Assembly (NCBI RefSeq): GCF_026898115.1
Contig: NZ_CP114036.1
Coordinates: 6,318,001 to 6,382,000 of the forward strand
Reading direction: 5' to 3'
DNA from: Streptomyces sp. S465
Lineage (GTDB): Bacteria > Actinomycetota > Actinomycetes > Streptomycetales > Streptomycetaceae
Length of the DNA stretch: 64,000 nucleotides
The number at the start of each line of letters is the position of its first letter. Position 1 is the stretch's first letter. The translations under genes and the position numbers were made by a program. The notes below the pieces were generated by a model. The model was not told the origin of the DNA, did not search any database, and saw nothing but the letters and a program-made list of their open reading frames with translations. This document shows positions 1 to 8,172 of this stretch, one piece after another.

Positions 1-696
1 GCTGAGCGTCGCGGCCCGGTGGCCGAGGACGGCGTGGCCGAGCGCGGCGGCCTGGGGGCCCGAGGTGGCCTGACCGAGCGCGGTGCCCTGGCCGAGTGGG
101 GCGGCGCGGTGGCCCGGGACGGCGTGGCCGAGCGTCTGGCGGCCCGAGAGGGCTTGGCTGAGCGCAGCGGTCTGGCTGAGCAAGGCGGCGTGGCGGCGCG
201 GGGCGGCCCGGTGGCCCGCGACGGCCTGGCGCAACGCGGCGGCCCGGCGTCGCAAGGCGGCTTGGCGGCGCGCCGCGGCCCGGTGGCGGGACACGGCGTG
301 GCCGAGCGCAGCGGTCCGGTGGCGCGACACGGCTTGGCCGAGCGCGGCGGCGTGGCGGCTTCCGCCGATCCGTACGCCATCGGGCCCGACCAGCACGCCC
401 GTCCGGAGGACGAGGCGCCGCGTACCGACCGTACCGACAAGGGACTTCCCAAGCGCACACCGCGGAGCCTGTCGCTCCGGGAGTCCGATCCCGAACCCCG
501 GGAGCGGACCGGTTCGGTGAGCGCGGAGGAGCTGCGGCACCGGCTCGGCGGCTTCCAGCGCGGAGCCCGCGAGGGGCGCCGCGATGCCGCCGCCGAGATC
601 GCCGCCCGTGGCGAGGCCGCGCGGCGGTACGGGGGACCGGCAGAACAAACGGGGGCGCGGAACGAGGGTGGCACGGTTGAGGAGGCACGCGGGTGA
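1..696 (+). CDS. cvnA: CvnA-like conservon histidine kinase, C-terminal tail only (5' end outside window)
   Basis: Open reading frame that enters from the left edge and ends at the TGA at 694-696. No catalytic domain is inside the window. The visible 231 residues are low complexity. Residues 1 to about 120 are roughly twenty hexapeptides of the type (L/P/V)-A/V-A-R/E-x-G, such as LAERGG and PVARDG, followed by a charged Arg/Glu-rich tail. It overlaps the next gene by four bases (GTGA) and heads a run that matches the conservon order kinase, roadblock protein, DUF742 protein, GTPase. Assignment as the conservon sensor kinase, which normally carries an N-terminal membrane sensor and HATPase domain, therefore rests on context. 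The long repeat tail is unusual and is probably disordered. Confidence 0.7.
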   Translation, partial: AERRGPVAEDGVAERGGLGARGGLTERGALAEWGGAVARDGVAERLAAREGLAERSGLAEQGGVAARGGPVARDGLAQRGGPASQGGLAARRGPVAGHGVAERSGPVARHGLAERGGVAASADPYAIGPDQHARPEDEAPRTDRTDKGLPKRTPRSLSLRESDPEPRERTGSVSAEELRHRLGGFQRGAREGRRDAAAEIAARGEAARRYGGPAEQTGARNEGGTVEEARG

Positions 697-1181
697 ATGC
701 GCCCGGTAGTACCTACGGGTTGAGTCGCGAGGCCCGTAATCTGCACTGGTTGCTGTCGAACCTGGTCGAGGAGGTGCCGGGTGTCCGCTCGGTCGTGGTC
801 GTCTCGACCGACGGGCTGATGCTGCTCTCCTCCGACGCACGGCACTACGCCGCCGCGGCGGCCGATCCGACGGCACAGGACGGCCCCAAGGGGTCCAGCG
901 CGGATCTCGCGACGATCGTCTCGGGGCTCGGCAGCCTCACGCTCGGCGCGGCGAAGCTGATGGACGGCGGCGGCGTCAAGCAGACGATGGTGGCGATGGA
1001 CGAGGGCAGTCTGTTCGTCATGTCGATCAGCGACGGTTCGCTGCTGGGGGTGCACGCCACCGCCGACTGCGACATGACCGTCGTGGCCTATCACATGGCG
1101 CTGTTCGTGGGCCGGGCCGGGCATGTGCTCACCCCCGAACTCCGCAATGAACTACGCAGGTCGCTGGAGTCCGCACAGTGA
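693..1181 (+). CDS. cvnB: CvnB roadblock/LC7 domain protein
   Basis: A 162-residue protein of the roadblock/LC7 fold. In conservons it is thought to act as a regulatory partner of the CvnD GTPase at the membrane-associated kinase complex. The N-terminal part contains LLSNLVEEVPGVRSVVVVSTDG, the typical start of the roadblock alpha/beta sandwich (given here as two joined short motifs, LLSNLVEEVPG and VRSVVVVSTDG). The GGGVKQTMVAMDEG strand pair follows. Start is GTG at 693, overlapping the upstream stop by four bases. The 3' end overlaps cvnC in the same way, so translation is probably coupled. Length is typical for the family. Confidence 0.93.
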   Translation: MNAPGSTYGLSREARNLHWLLSNLVEEVPGVRSVVVVSTDGLMLLSSDARHYAAAAADPTAQDGPKGSSADLATIVSGLGSLTLGAAKLMDGGGVKQTMVAMDEGSLFVMSISDGSLLGVHATADCDMTVVAYHMALFVGRAGHVLTPELRNELRRSLESAQ

Positions 1182-1570
1182 CGACCGCCGGGTCCGGCCG
1201 ACCCGCCCGTAAACCCGCTCGCGTACGTCCGTACTCGCTCACCGGCGGTCGCACCCGCTCCGGCCATGTGCTGCTGGTGGAGACCTTCGTGGCGTCGCTG
1301 GAGTCTCCGGACGAACGGCTCGACCCGGCCCCCAGCGGGGTGAACTCCCGGATGCTGCCGGAGATCCGGGCGATCATCGAACTGTGCCGCAGGATGCGCT
1401 CCGTCGCGGAGGTTTCCGCGATGCTCAAGATCCCACTTGGTGTGGTGCGCGTCCTGCTCAGCGACCTGGCCGACCAGGGAAAGATCCGCGTCTACGGCAC
1501 CGGGCGGGGCCCCGGCCAGCCGGACCGCGCGTTGCTCGAAAGGGTGCTCAGTGGACTTCGCAGGCTCTGA
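1178..1570 (+). CDS. cvnC: CvnC DUF742 protein
   Basis: A 130-residue DUF742 protein. The N-terminus contains RPYSLTGGRTR, the diagnostic DUF742 motif. It is followed by a winged-helix-like segment (EIRAIIELCRRMRSVAEV and LGVVRVLLSDL), so a role in DNA or protein recognition within the conservon signalling module is plausible. Start GTG at 1178 overlaps the cvnB stop by four bases. Its 3' end overlaps the proposed cvnD start by 20 bases, as often seen in conservons. Confidence 0.93.
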   Translation: MTTAGSGRPARKPARVRPYSLTGGRTRSGHVLLVETFVASLESPDERLDPAPSGVNSRMLPEIRAIIELCRRMRSVAEVSAMLKIPLGVVRVLLSDLADQGKIRVYGTGRGPGQPDRALLERVLSGLRRL

Positions 1571-2216
1571 GACGATGACGGCGACCCCGCCGGCGACGTC
1601 GGAGATACCCGGGGCCGGGATACCCGGGGCCGAGGAGGTGCTCCAGAGGTGGCAGACGGATCGTTCCCGCGCGCCGATCGCCACCAAGATCGTGATAGCG
1701 GGAGGCTTCGGCGTCGGCAAGACGACCTTTGTCGGCTCGGTTTCGGAGATCACTCCGCTCCAGACCGAGGCGCTGATGACGCAGGCCAGCGAGAGTGTGG
1801 ACGATCTGGAGGCGACTCCGGAGAAGCTGACCACCACCGTCGCGATGGACTTCGGCCGGATCACGCTGGAGAACGATCTGGTCCTGTATCTCTTCGGCAC
1901 CCCCGGCCAGCAGCGTTTCTGGTTCATGTGGGACGACCTGATGCGCGGGGCCATCGGCGCGGTGGTGATGGTCGACACCCGGCGCCTGGACGACAGCTTC
2001 CCCGCGCTGGACTACTTCGAAAGCCTCGGCCTGCCGTATGTGGTGGCGGTCAACCACTTCGAGGGCACGCCGCTCTACCAGCCCGAGGACGTACGGGACG
2101 CGCTCTCCGTGGCCCCCTCGGTGCCCGTGGTGAGGATGGACGCCCGGCGTCGGATCTCGGTCGTGGACGCGCTGCTGGCGCTGGTGCGACACGCCGTTGA
2201 CGTCTCACCCGAGTGA
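1551..2216 (+). CDS. cvnD: CvnD small GTPase-like protein
   Basis: A 221-residue Ras-like ATP/GTP-binding protein ending the conservon operon. The P-loop is GGFGVGKTTFVG, the switch II equivalent is FGTPGQQRFWFMWDD, and the base-recognition position reads NHFE rather than NKxD, as in conservon GTPases. The GTG start at 1551 is chosen because it gives the usual VDFA-type N-terminus and overlaps cvnC; an ATG at 1575 is the alternative. The frame also stays open upstream to 1437, but that part lies inside cvnC. About 70 bases separate it from the next gene. Confidence 0.93.
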   Translation: MDFAGSETMTATPPATSEIPGAGIPGAEEVLQRWQTDRSRAPIATKIVIAGGFGVGKTTFVGSVSEITPLQTEALMTQASESVDDLEATPEKLTTTVAMDFGRITLENDLVLYLFGTPGQQRFWFMWDDLMRGAIGAVVMVDTRRLDDSFPALDYFESLGLPYVVAVNHFEGTPLYQPEDVRDALSVAPSVPVVRMDARRRISVVDALLALVRHAVDVSPE

Positions 2217-2289
2217 CGTAACCTCGGCTCCGCTCACGGAATGAGCTGCTCCGTTCCGTTCGGCCCGAGCCTGAGGGGAGTCGACAGCC

Positions 2290-3726
2290 ATGCGGACGAT
2301 ACTCATCGTGGGGGCCGGGCAGTCCGGCCTCCAACTCGCTCTCGGCCTTCAGTCCCAGGGGTACGGGATCACGCTGATGTCCAACCGGACGTCCGATGAG
2401 ATCCGCGGCGGGCGGGTGATGTCCACCCAGTGCATGTTCCGCACCGCGCTCGGGCACGAGCGCGATCTGGGGCTCAACTTCTGGGAGGATTCGGCGCCCC
2501 GGATCGAGGGCCTCGGCGTCTCCGTCGCCGGGGCGGCGACTCCGGGCGGGCACCCACGGGTCATCGACTGGGTCGGCCGGCTCGACGGCTTCGCCCAGTC
2601 GGTCGACCAGCGGATCAAGATGGCCGGCTGGATGGACACGTTCGAACAGCGGGGCGGCCAGGTGGTCATCCATGGCACCGCCGTCTCCGACCTGGACTTC
2701 CTCGTCAGGAAGTACGACTTGGTGCTGGTGGCCGCGGGCAAGGGCGAACTGGTCTCGCTCTTCCGCCGGGACGCCGCCCGCTCCCCGTACGACACCCCGC
2801 GGCGCGCCCTCGCGGTCGCCTATGTGCACGGCCTCGGCCCGCGCCACGAGCACCCCGGTCTCGAAGCGGTGCGCTGCAACCTCGTCCCCGGTGTCGGCGA
2901 GTTCTTCGTGATGCCCGCGCTCACCACCACCGGCCGCGCCGACATCCTCTTCTGGGAGGGCGTCCCCGGCGGCCCGGCCGACGCCTTCCAGGGCATCACC
3001 GACCCCTCGGAGCATCTGGAACGCACCCTGGAGCTGATGGAGCGGTTCACCCCCTGGGAGTACGCGCGCGCCACCAAGGTCGAGCTGACCGACGCCGGCG
3101 GCACGCTGTCCGGGCGGTACGCCCCGACCGTACGCGACCCGGTCGGACGACTGCCGGGCGGCGGACTGGTCCTGGGCGTCGGCGATGTCGTGGTCGCCAA
3201 CGACCCGCTCACCGGCCAGGGCTCCAACTCCGCCGCCAAGTGCGCGGCGGTCTATCTGGCGAGCATCGTCGAGCGCGGCGACCGGCCGTTCGACGAGGAG
3301 TGGATGCGGACGACCTTCGACCGCTACTGGCGGACCGCGCGGCACGTCACCAGGTGGACCAACGCCATGCTGGCCCCGATGCCGGAGCACGTCGTGAACC
3401 TCCTCGGCGCGGGCGTCACCTTCCCCGCCGTCGCCCACCGCATCGCCAACGGCTTCGACAACCCCTCCGACTTCGAGGACTTCTTCTACGATCCCGAGAA
3501 GACGGCCGCCTACCTGGACCAGGTCATGGCAGAGGCCGAATCGGAGGATGCGGTGGCAGAGGCCGATCCGGAGAGGCTCGCGGGGGAGACCGATCCGGAC
3601 GGGATCGCGGGCCCGGCTGATGTGGGTGAGGTCGCGGGGCCGGCTGATGTGGGTGAGGTCGCGGGGCCGGCTGATGTGGGCAAGGCCGCGGGGGAGGCCG
3701 ATGCCGCCGTCCGGTCCATCGGCTGA
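2290..3726 (+). CDS. Styrene monooxygenase-like FAD-dependent oxygenase (StyA family)
   Basis: A 478-residue flavoprotein. A Rossmann FAD-binding motif, GAGQSGLQLALGL, is at residues 7-19. The downstream RGGRVMSTQCMF region and the GDVVVANDPLTGQGSN segment (about residues 297-312) match the StyA/indole monooxygenase type, which uses FADH2 delivered by a separate reductase. No reductase gene lies nearby, so the physiological substrate is unknown. The ribosome site is GAGGGGAG about 8 bases before ATG. The C-terminus beyond about residue 405 is a non-family extension containing three in-frame 27-bp repeats coding AGPADVGEV-like units. Such proteins are often mis-annotated as alanine-phosphoribitol ligase. 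Confidence 0.85.
   Translation: MRTILIVGAGQSGLQLALGLQSQGYGITLMSNRTSDEIRGGRVMSTQCMFRTALGHERDLGLNFWEDSAPRIEGLGVSVAGAATPGGHPRVIDWVGRLDGFAQSVDQRIKMAGWMDTFEQRGGQVVIHGTAVSDLDFLVRKYDLVLVAAGKGELVSLFRRDAARSPYDTPRRALAVAYVHGLGPRHEHPGLEAVRCNLVPGVGEFFVMPALTTTGRADILFWEGVPGGPADAFQGITDPSEHLERTLELMERFTPWEYARATKVELTDAGGTLSGRYAPTVRDPVGRLPGGGLVLGVGDVVVANDPLTGQGSNSAAKCAAVYLASIVERGDRPFDEEWMRTTFDRYWRTARHVTRWTNAMLAPMPEHVVNLLGAGVTFPAVAHRIANGFDNPSDFEDFFYDPEKTAAYLDQVMAEAESEDAVAEADPERLAGETDPDGIAGPADVGEVAGPADVGEVAGPADVGKAAGEADAAVRSIG
3607..3687 (+). repeat. Three 27-bp in-frame tandem repeats
   Basis: Units at 3607-3633, 3634-3660 and 3661-3687 differ at only a few bases and code A-G-P-A-D-V-G-E-V type nonapeptides at the tail of the flavoprotein. 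They look like a recent slippage expansion of a dispensable C-terminus. Confidence 0.9.
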
Positions 3727-4280
3727 CACCAGCGGCCATGCTTGGGGTCACGGGTCGGGCTTGGGGTTACCGGCCGTGCTTGGGGCACTGGCGGTGTTTG
3801 GGGTCACCAGGCCGTCTCCGGGACCGTTGGCCGTGCTTGGGTCACCGGTCGTGTTTGGGTCACGGGCCGTGCCTGGTACCACCGGTTGTGCCTGACCCCA
3901 CCGGCCGTGCTTGGGGTCGTCGGCCGTGCCTGGGGTCAGCGGCCGCGCCTGACCCCACCGGCCGTGCTTGGGGTTACCGGCCGTGCCTGGTACCACCGGC
4001 CGTGCCTGACTCCACCGGCCCTGCTTGGGGTTACCGGCCGTGCTTGGGGCACTGGCGGTGCCTGGGGTCACCAGGCCGTCTCCGGGACCGTCGGTCGTGT
4101 TTGGGGCCACGGGCCGTGCCTGGTACCACCGGCCGTGCTTGGGGTCGTCGGCCGTGCCTGGGGTCAGCGGCCGCGCCTGACCTCACCGGCCGTCTCCTGG
4201 ATCACCGGCTGTCCCCAGGATCACCAGCCGTCTCCGGGGCCACCGGCCGTCTCCGGGGCCACAAGCGCTCTCAGCGCCTG
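3727..4280. repeat. Non-coding minisatellite-like block with a 264-bp segmental duplication
   Basis: A stretch of about 550 bases between two convergent genes, built from degenerate units carrying GGCCGTGCTTGGGGT, GGCCGTGCCTGGTACC and CACCGGCC. A long stretch beginning GGGGTTACCGGCCGTG at 3763 recurs at 4027, giving an offset of 264 bases. The two copies run in parallel through about 3953 and 4185 with small indels. All frames through it give repetitive Trp/Gly/Arg peptides with no family resemblance, so I regard it as non-coding. GGTACC and inverted GGCC cores could form hairpins and stop transcription from both sides. Confidence 0.8.
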
Positions 4281-4328
4281 AGCCGCATCCGGGACCGTCG
4301 GCGTCGGCAGCGCGCTGTCGCGCCCGAG

Positions 4329-5597
4329 CTAGGCGCCCGGTCGCACCGCGCCCTGCACCGGATTGGAGGCGAGCGGGGAGAGTTTCACCCGCTGGCCGGG
4401 GCGCGGCGCCTGGACCACCTGGCCGTTGCCCGCGTACATCGCCACATGGCTGGCGCCCTTGTAGTAGATCACCAGATCGCCGGGGCGCAGCCGGCTGATC
4501 GGCACCCGGGGCAGTTGGCGCCACTGCTCCTGGCTGGTGCGCGGGATCGTCCGCCCGGCGTGTGCCCACGCCGAGGAGGTCAGCCCCGAGCAGTCGAAGG
4601 AGTTCGGCCCCTCGGCGCCCCAGACGTACGGCTTGCCGATCTGGGCCAGCGCGTAGGCGAGCGCCCGCTTCCCGGCGTCCGCCGATGCCATTCCGGTGCG
4701 GCCGGGGGACTGGCGGCGGGGCCGTGGGGTGGACCCGGTGGTGCCCGGGGTCGGGGCCGGGGCCTCCGCCGCCGGGGTGTCCTGGCCGGTCCCGGGGGCC
4801 GTGGTGGTGCCCGCGCCGCCGCTGCCGCTGCCGCCGGTGCCGCCGCCGGTGGCGGCAGCGGGCGGACCCGCGGCGCCCTGCGACGTGGCGCCCTGCGACG
4901 TGGCGTCCGCGGTGCCGAGCGCCCCGGAGGCGATCAGTTTGCGCTGCGCCTTGGCGGTCTCCTCGCGTTCGCGCAGCGCCACCTGGGCGATCTGGCGGGC
5001 GCTCAGCCTGGCGAGCATCTTCTCGATCCCGCGGAGCCGTTTCTTCACCTTGTCCCGCTGTTTCTTCCGCTTCGACACCAGGGACAGCTGCTTGTCCAGC
5101 GCGGCCCGCGCCCGGGTGGCGACGGCGTCGGCGCGCCGCTCGCCCTTGGTCAGCCGCGCCACCAGGGCGGCCTCGCGGCCGGCCGCCCGCTGTAGCTCAC
5201 GCGCCTCGTCGGCGGCGTTCTCGGGGTGGGGGGTGAGCAGGGTCAGCAGGAAGGAGTAGGAGGAGAGCGCGGTGTGGCCCTGGTACTGCTGGCGGGCGAG
5301 CCGTCCCGCGTCGTCGTGGCTGTCGGCGAGCTTCGTACGGGTGCGGACCAGCTCGGCCGTGAGCTTCCTGGTTCTGGCGCGCTGTCTGCGCAGCTTCTCC
5401 TCGGTCGCGTTGTACGCCTCCGTCGCCTCCTCGGCCTTCCGGTACAGCGTCTTGAGCTGCGTCAGCAGCTCGGACACCGACCGGTCGGCGGGGCGGGAGG
5501 CGACGGCCGACGCCTGGGCCGCCGGAACGGCGGGTACCAGCGCGGCGGCCGCGGTGATCGCCGCCGCGCAGACCGAGCCCACGATCCGTCCTGACAC
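4329..5597 (-). CDS. Secreted NlpC/P60 peptidoglycan endopeptidase with coiled-coil N-terminus
   Basis: A 422-residue exported cell-wall hydrolase of the RipA type. Residues 1-30 form an Ala-rich signal peptide. Residues about 40-225 are a long charged coiled coil (KRKKQRDKVKKRLRGIEK). A Gly/Ala/Pro linker follows, and the C-terminal NlpC/P60 domain starts at about residue 305. The catalytic Cys is in NSFDCSGL and the His in GASHVAMY. Start is GTG at 5597, preceded by a strong GGAGGTGATC ribosome site. It probably cleaves D-Glu to diaminopimelate bonds in peptidoglycan during growth or division. Confidence 0.92.
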   Translation of the reverse strand: MSGRIVGSVCAAAITAAAALVPAVPAAQASAVASRPADRSVSELLTQLKTLYRKAEEATEAYNATEEKLRRQRARTRKLTAELVRTRTKLADSHDDAGRLARQQYQGHTALSSYSFLLTLLTPHPENAADEARELQRAAGREAALVARLTKGERRADAVATRARAALDKQLSLVSKRKKQRDKVKKRLRGIEKMLARLSARQIAQVALREREETAKAQRKLIASGALGTADATSQGATSQGAAGPPAAATGGGTGGSGSGGAGTTTAPGTGQDTPAAEAPAPTPGTTGSTPRPRRQSPGRTGMASADAGKRALAYALAQIGKPYVWGAEGPNSFDCSGLTSSAWAHAGRTIPRTSQEQWRQLPRVPISRLRPGDLVIYYKGASHVAMYAGNGQVVQAPRPGQRVKLSPLASNPVQGAVRPGA

Positions 5598-5726
5598 GTG
5601 ATCACCTCCGGCTCCGTGACGCCTCTGTTCGGCGTCCAGCTCAGCAGGATCGTGGCATGACGTTCGTATCTTCAGGACAATTGTGGGCGAGTCGGACGAA
5701 TACCGTCACCCGACCGGCGGGGCCGG

Positions 5727-5993
5727 TCAGCTCGGCTTGGACCACGGCCATTTCGGCCCGCCGCCCGGCTTTCCCTCCGGGTCGTACTCGTAGCGCCAGC
5801 CCCGGACCAGGCCCAGCCGCTTGGAGGCGGCGGCCGGAACCCTGCGGTAGACGTACACCGTCGGGGGCCCACCGTGCTCGTCCTCGACCGGCACCTCGTA
5901 GGTCTTCGGCGGCTGGCCCGTGAGGCCGACCAGCACCGGCAGCACCCGGCCGTCCAGCGGCCCGCCCACGAAGGGCGTCTCCTCGCTTCTCAC
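5727..5993 (-). CDS. Small conserved-looking hypothetical protein
   Basis: An 88-residue cytoplasmic protein starting VRSEETPFVGGPLDGR, with GGPLDG and a Tyr/Val-rich middle (TVYVYRRV). This composition recurs in short actinobacterial proteins of unknown role. The GTG at 5993 is chosen because it starts right at the recognisable EETPFVGGPLDG segment; a further in-frame start at 6026 would add eleven atypical residues. It is the last of three minus-strand genes after the diiron oxygenase and the TetR gene and may be co-transcribed with them. No function can be assigned. Confidence 0.6.
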   Translation of the reverse strand: MRSEETPFVGGPLDGRVLPVLVGLTGQPPKTYEVPVEDEHGGPPTVYVYRRVPAAASKRLGLVRGWRYEYDPEGKPGGGPKWPWSKPS

Positions 5994-6047
5994 CGCACCA
6001 GTCTCACAGCATCGCCCACGCCACACATCTCACACCGGTCACACCCG

Positions 6048-6986
6048 TCACAGCAGATGCGACGCCTCGCCCAGCGTGGGCACCACCCGGCGCGCCAGCC
6101 GCCCGACCGGGCCCTCGGCGGGCTCGATCGCGAGCGCGGCCCGGATCACCCGAGCCGCCTGCGGATCGGTCGTCGCGGTGGCGGTCAGCAGCGCGACGAA
6201 ATGGTCCACCAGCCAGTCGCGCAGCTCCTCCATCGGCGGCTGCTTCTCCTCGTCCAGCCAGATCAACGAGGCCGCCTCGACGGCCGTGATCCAGGTGCGG
6301 ACCATCATCCGCAGCCGCACACCGGGCTTCCGGACCGCCAGATGGAGCAGGATCTGCTCGGCCGCCGCCCGCCGCACCTCGTCGACGATCGCGTTCGTCC
6401 GCGAGGTCTCGGCCACGCTGCCGCTCTGCAACAGCGCGCTGAACCCCGCGTCGTGCTCGTCCACGAAGGCCAGGTAGCGGTTCAGTACCCGGCCCAACCG
6501 ACCGCTGAGCGGGCCGCTGCGCGGCTCCTCGAAGCACCGTTCCAGCTCATCGGCGGCGCTGCGCAGGGCTGCCTCGTACAACTGCTGCTTACCGCCCGGG
6601 AAGTAGCGGTAGACCAGCGGGCGGGAGGCACCGGCGGCCGATGCCACATCGTCCAGCGAGACGTCCTCGGGGGCGCGGTGGGCGAAGAGGCCGAGCGCGG
6701 CGGCGATGAGTTCGGCGCGCCGTGCCTCGACGCTCAGCCTGCGATAGCTCCCCCGGCGCGCGGCAGGCGCGTTCGTGGCCTTCGCAGGCGCGTTCGCGGC
6801 CTCCGCGGGCGCGTTCGCGGCCTCCGTAGACGGGTTGGTGGCCTCCCCGGGCGGGTTCGCAGCGGCCGTGGACGGGTTCGCGGCGGCCGGGGGCTGCTTC
6901 GCCTCCGCCGGGCGCGCGGCGGCGCTCGTCCCCGCCGGGGGTGTCGCCTCCGGGGGTGCCGAAGCGGTGCCGCTGCCTGTCGTCAT
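6048..6986 (-). CDS. TetR family transcriptional regulator with Ala/Pro-rich N-terminal extension
   Basis: A 312-residue regulator. The TetR helix-turn-helix begins near residue 85 (RRAELIAAALGLF), with the recognition part VSLDDVASAAGASRPLVYRYF, which is given here in two pieces: VSLDDVASAAGA and SRPLVYRYF. A ligand/dimerisation domain follows. The first 75 residues are repetitive, with NPSTAAANPP- and ANAPAEA-like units, and are absent from ordinary TetR proteins. The ATG at 6986 is chosen since the upstream frame reads into the neighbouring gene. It lies 65 bases downstream of the AurF-like gene on the same strand and probably controls that operon and the divergent diiron gene. Confidence 0.88.
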   Translation of the reverse strand: MTTGSGTASAPPEATPPAGTSAAARPAEAKQPPAAANPSTAAANPPGEATNPSTEAANAPAEAANAPAKATNAPAARRGSYRRLSVEARRAELIAAALGLFAHRAPEDVSLDDVASAAGASRPLVYRYFPGGKQQLYEAALRSAADELERCFEEPRSGPLSGRLGRVLNRYLAFVDEHDAGFSALLQSGSVAETSRTNAIVDEVRRAAAEQILLHLAVRKPGVRLRMMVRTWITAVEAASLIWLDEEKQPPMEELRDWLVDHFVALLTATATTDPQAARVIRAALAIEPAEGPVGRLARRVVPTLGEASHLL

Positions 6987-7051
6987 GCCTGGCAGCGTAA
7001 CCGCCCATCCGTACGAAGCGGACACCCCCCTTGGCCATATCTCCGGACCGG

Positions 7052-7981
7052 CTAGGCCATCAGCCCCGAGCTCTTCCACAGCCGGCCGCCCACACCCCGC
7101 ATCACCCCGACGTCGTCGAGGAATTCGGTGAGCTTGCGGGCGCCGTTGCGCATCACCTCACGGCGGTGGGCGCTGGCCCGCACCTGAGCGACGGCCGCGC
7201 GCCGGTCGAGTCCGACATCCGTGTAGACCTTGGGGTTGATGAACGCCTGCGAGAAGATCCGGGCGAACTCCCCCGAACTGATCCGGGTCAGCTCCGCCTC
7301 CCAGCGCGGCGCGCGCAGCATCTGGCGGCGCAGCTCCTCGCGGGCGTACCGCACATGGCGCGCCTCCTCGACCACGTGGATCCGGGTCACTCCGCGGATC
7401 AGGGGCTGCACGCGCTCGTCGGGGAAGGTCAGCCGCTGCATCCAGTCCAGGACCTCCTCGCCGAGGAGGGTCGCGGTGAACGAACCGGGCGTGGTGGAGA
7501 ACGTCTTGAAGAACCGGCCCAGGTTGTGGTGGAGCGGGCGGACCGGATAGGCCGGGGTGCCGCTCCTGGCGATCAGCCGCGCGAACATCTTGGAGTGGCG
7601 GCACTCGTCCTCGATCTCGGTGAGTGCGTACCGGACGTGGGCGCTGGTCGCGGCCTTGTCGTAGATGTGCCGGGTGAGCAGCTGTATGAGGATGATCTCG
7701 AACCATATGCCCAGCGAGGCGAGGGCCGTGGCCTCGTGCTTGGACAGCAGCAGCCGCTGCTCCTCGGACATCCGCCGCCACATGGGCGTGTCGTACAGCG
7801 AGACCAGCTCCGGCGGCCAGAACCACTTGCCGGGCTCGAACGGAGCGTCCCAGTCCAGCTCGGTGTCGGGGTCGAAGGAGTGCTTGGCGGACGACTGAAG
7901 CAGCCGTTCCGCCATCCGTTCACGGTCCTTGATCAGCCCGAGCGCGTCCCGGAGCGCGGGTGATTCGGTCGTGGTCGTCAT
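7052..7981 (-). CDS. AurF-like diiron oxygenase
   Basis: A 309-residue ferritin-like diiron protein of the p-aminobenzoate N-oxygenase (AurF) family. Likely carboxylate/histidine ligands are in LTEIEDECRHSKMF and HVVEEARHVRYA, and an early Glu is in SKHEATALAS. Members oxidise aromatic amines or other small substrates, but the substrate here is unknown. The ATG at 7981 has GAGGTG about ten bases upstream. A GTG at 7993 is in frame but overlaps that ribosome site. It is divergent from a second diiron protein and followed by a TetR gene, suggesting a shared oxidative pathway under one regulator. Confidence 0.85.
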   Translation of the reverse strand: MTTTTESPALRDALGLIKDRERMAERLLQSSAKHSFDPDTELDWDAPFEPGKWFWPPELVSLYDTPMWRRMSEEQRLLLSKHEATALASLGIWFEIILIQLLTRHIYDKAATSAHVRYALTEIEDECRHSKMFARLIARSGTPAYPVRPLHHNLGRFFKTFSTTPGSFTATLLGEEVLDWMQRLTFPDERVQPLIRGVTRIHVVEEARHVRYAREELRRQMLRAPRWEAELTRISSGEFARIFSQAFINPKVYTDVGLDRRAAVAQVRASAHRREVMRNGARKLTEFLDDVGVMRGVGGRLWKSSGLMA

Positions 7982-8028
7982 CGCTGAGGGCACCTCACTG
8001 ATGGCTCGAACAGTCGCCGGCAGGAACT

Positions 8029-8043
8029 GTTACCGACGGATAC
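8029..8043. promoter_or_regulatory. Imperfect palindrome between divergent diiron genes
   Basis: GTTACCGACGGATAC is a near-symmetric 15-mer (five of seven arm positions pair). A matching half site, CGGTAAC, occurs at 8105-8111. Its position in the intergenic region of two divergent oxygenase genes with a TetR gene next door makes it a candidate TetR operator. This is inferred only. Confidence 0.4.
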
Positions 8044-8172
8044 ACTCTTATGAGACTGCGCGTCAGCAAGGGCGTCAATCCCTCGGCGAGGTCTTATTGA
8101 CCGCCGGTAACGGACGTGTGAGCCTGCCGAGTACGCATCCGTTCACGGGGGAGCGAGGCGAAGGAGGCGTCG

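Noticed and set aside
1649..3729. Long overlapping frames opposite cvnD and the flavoprotein
   Set aside because: Shadow frames; the forward genes carry intact P-loop and FAD motifs.
3727..4280. CRISPR-like array
   Set aside because: Units are degenerate, with no constant-length spacers and no cas genes nearby.
3738..5195. Long plus-strand open frame of 485 codons
   Set aside because: The first part is the non-coding repeat block and the rest is antisense to the NlpC/P60 gene; composition is Trp/Gly/Arg repeats.
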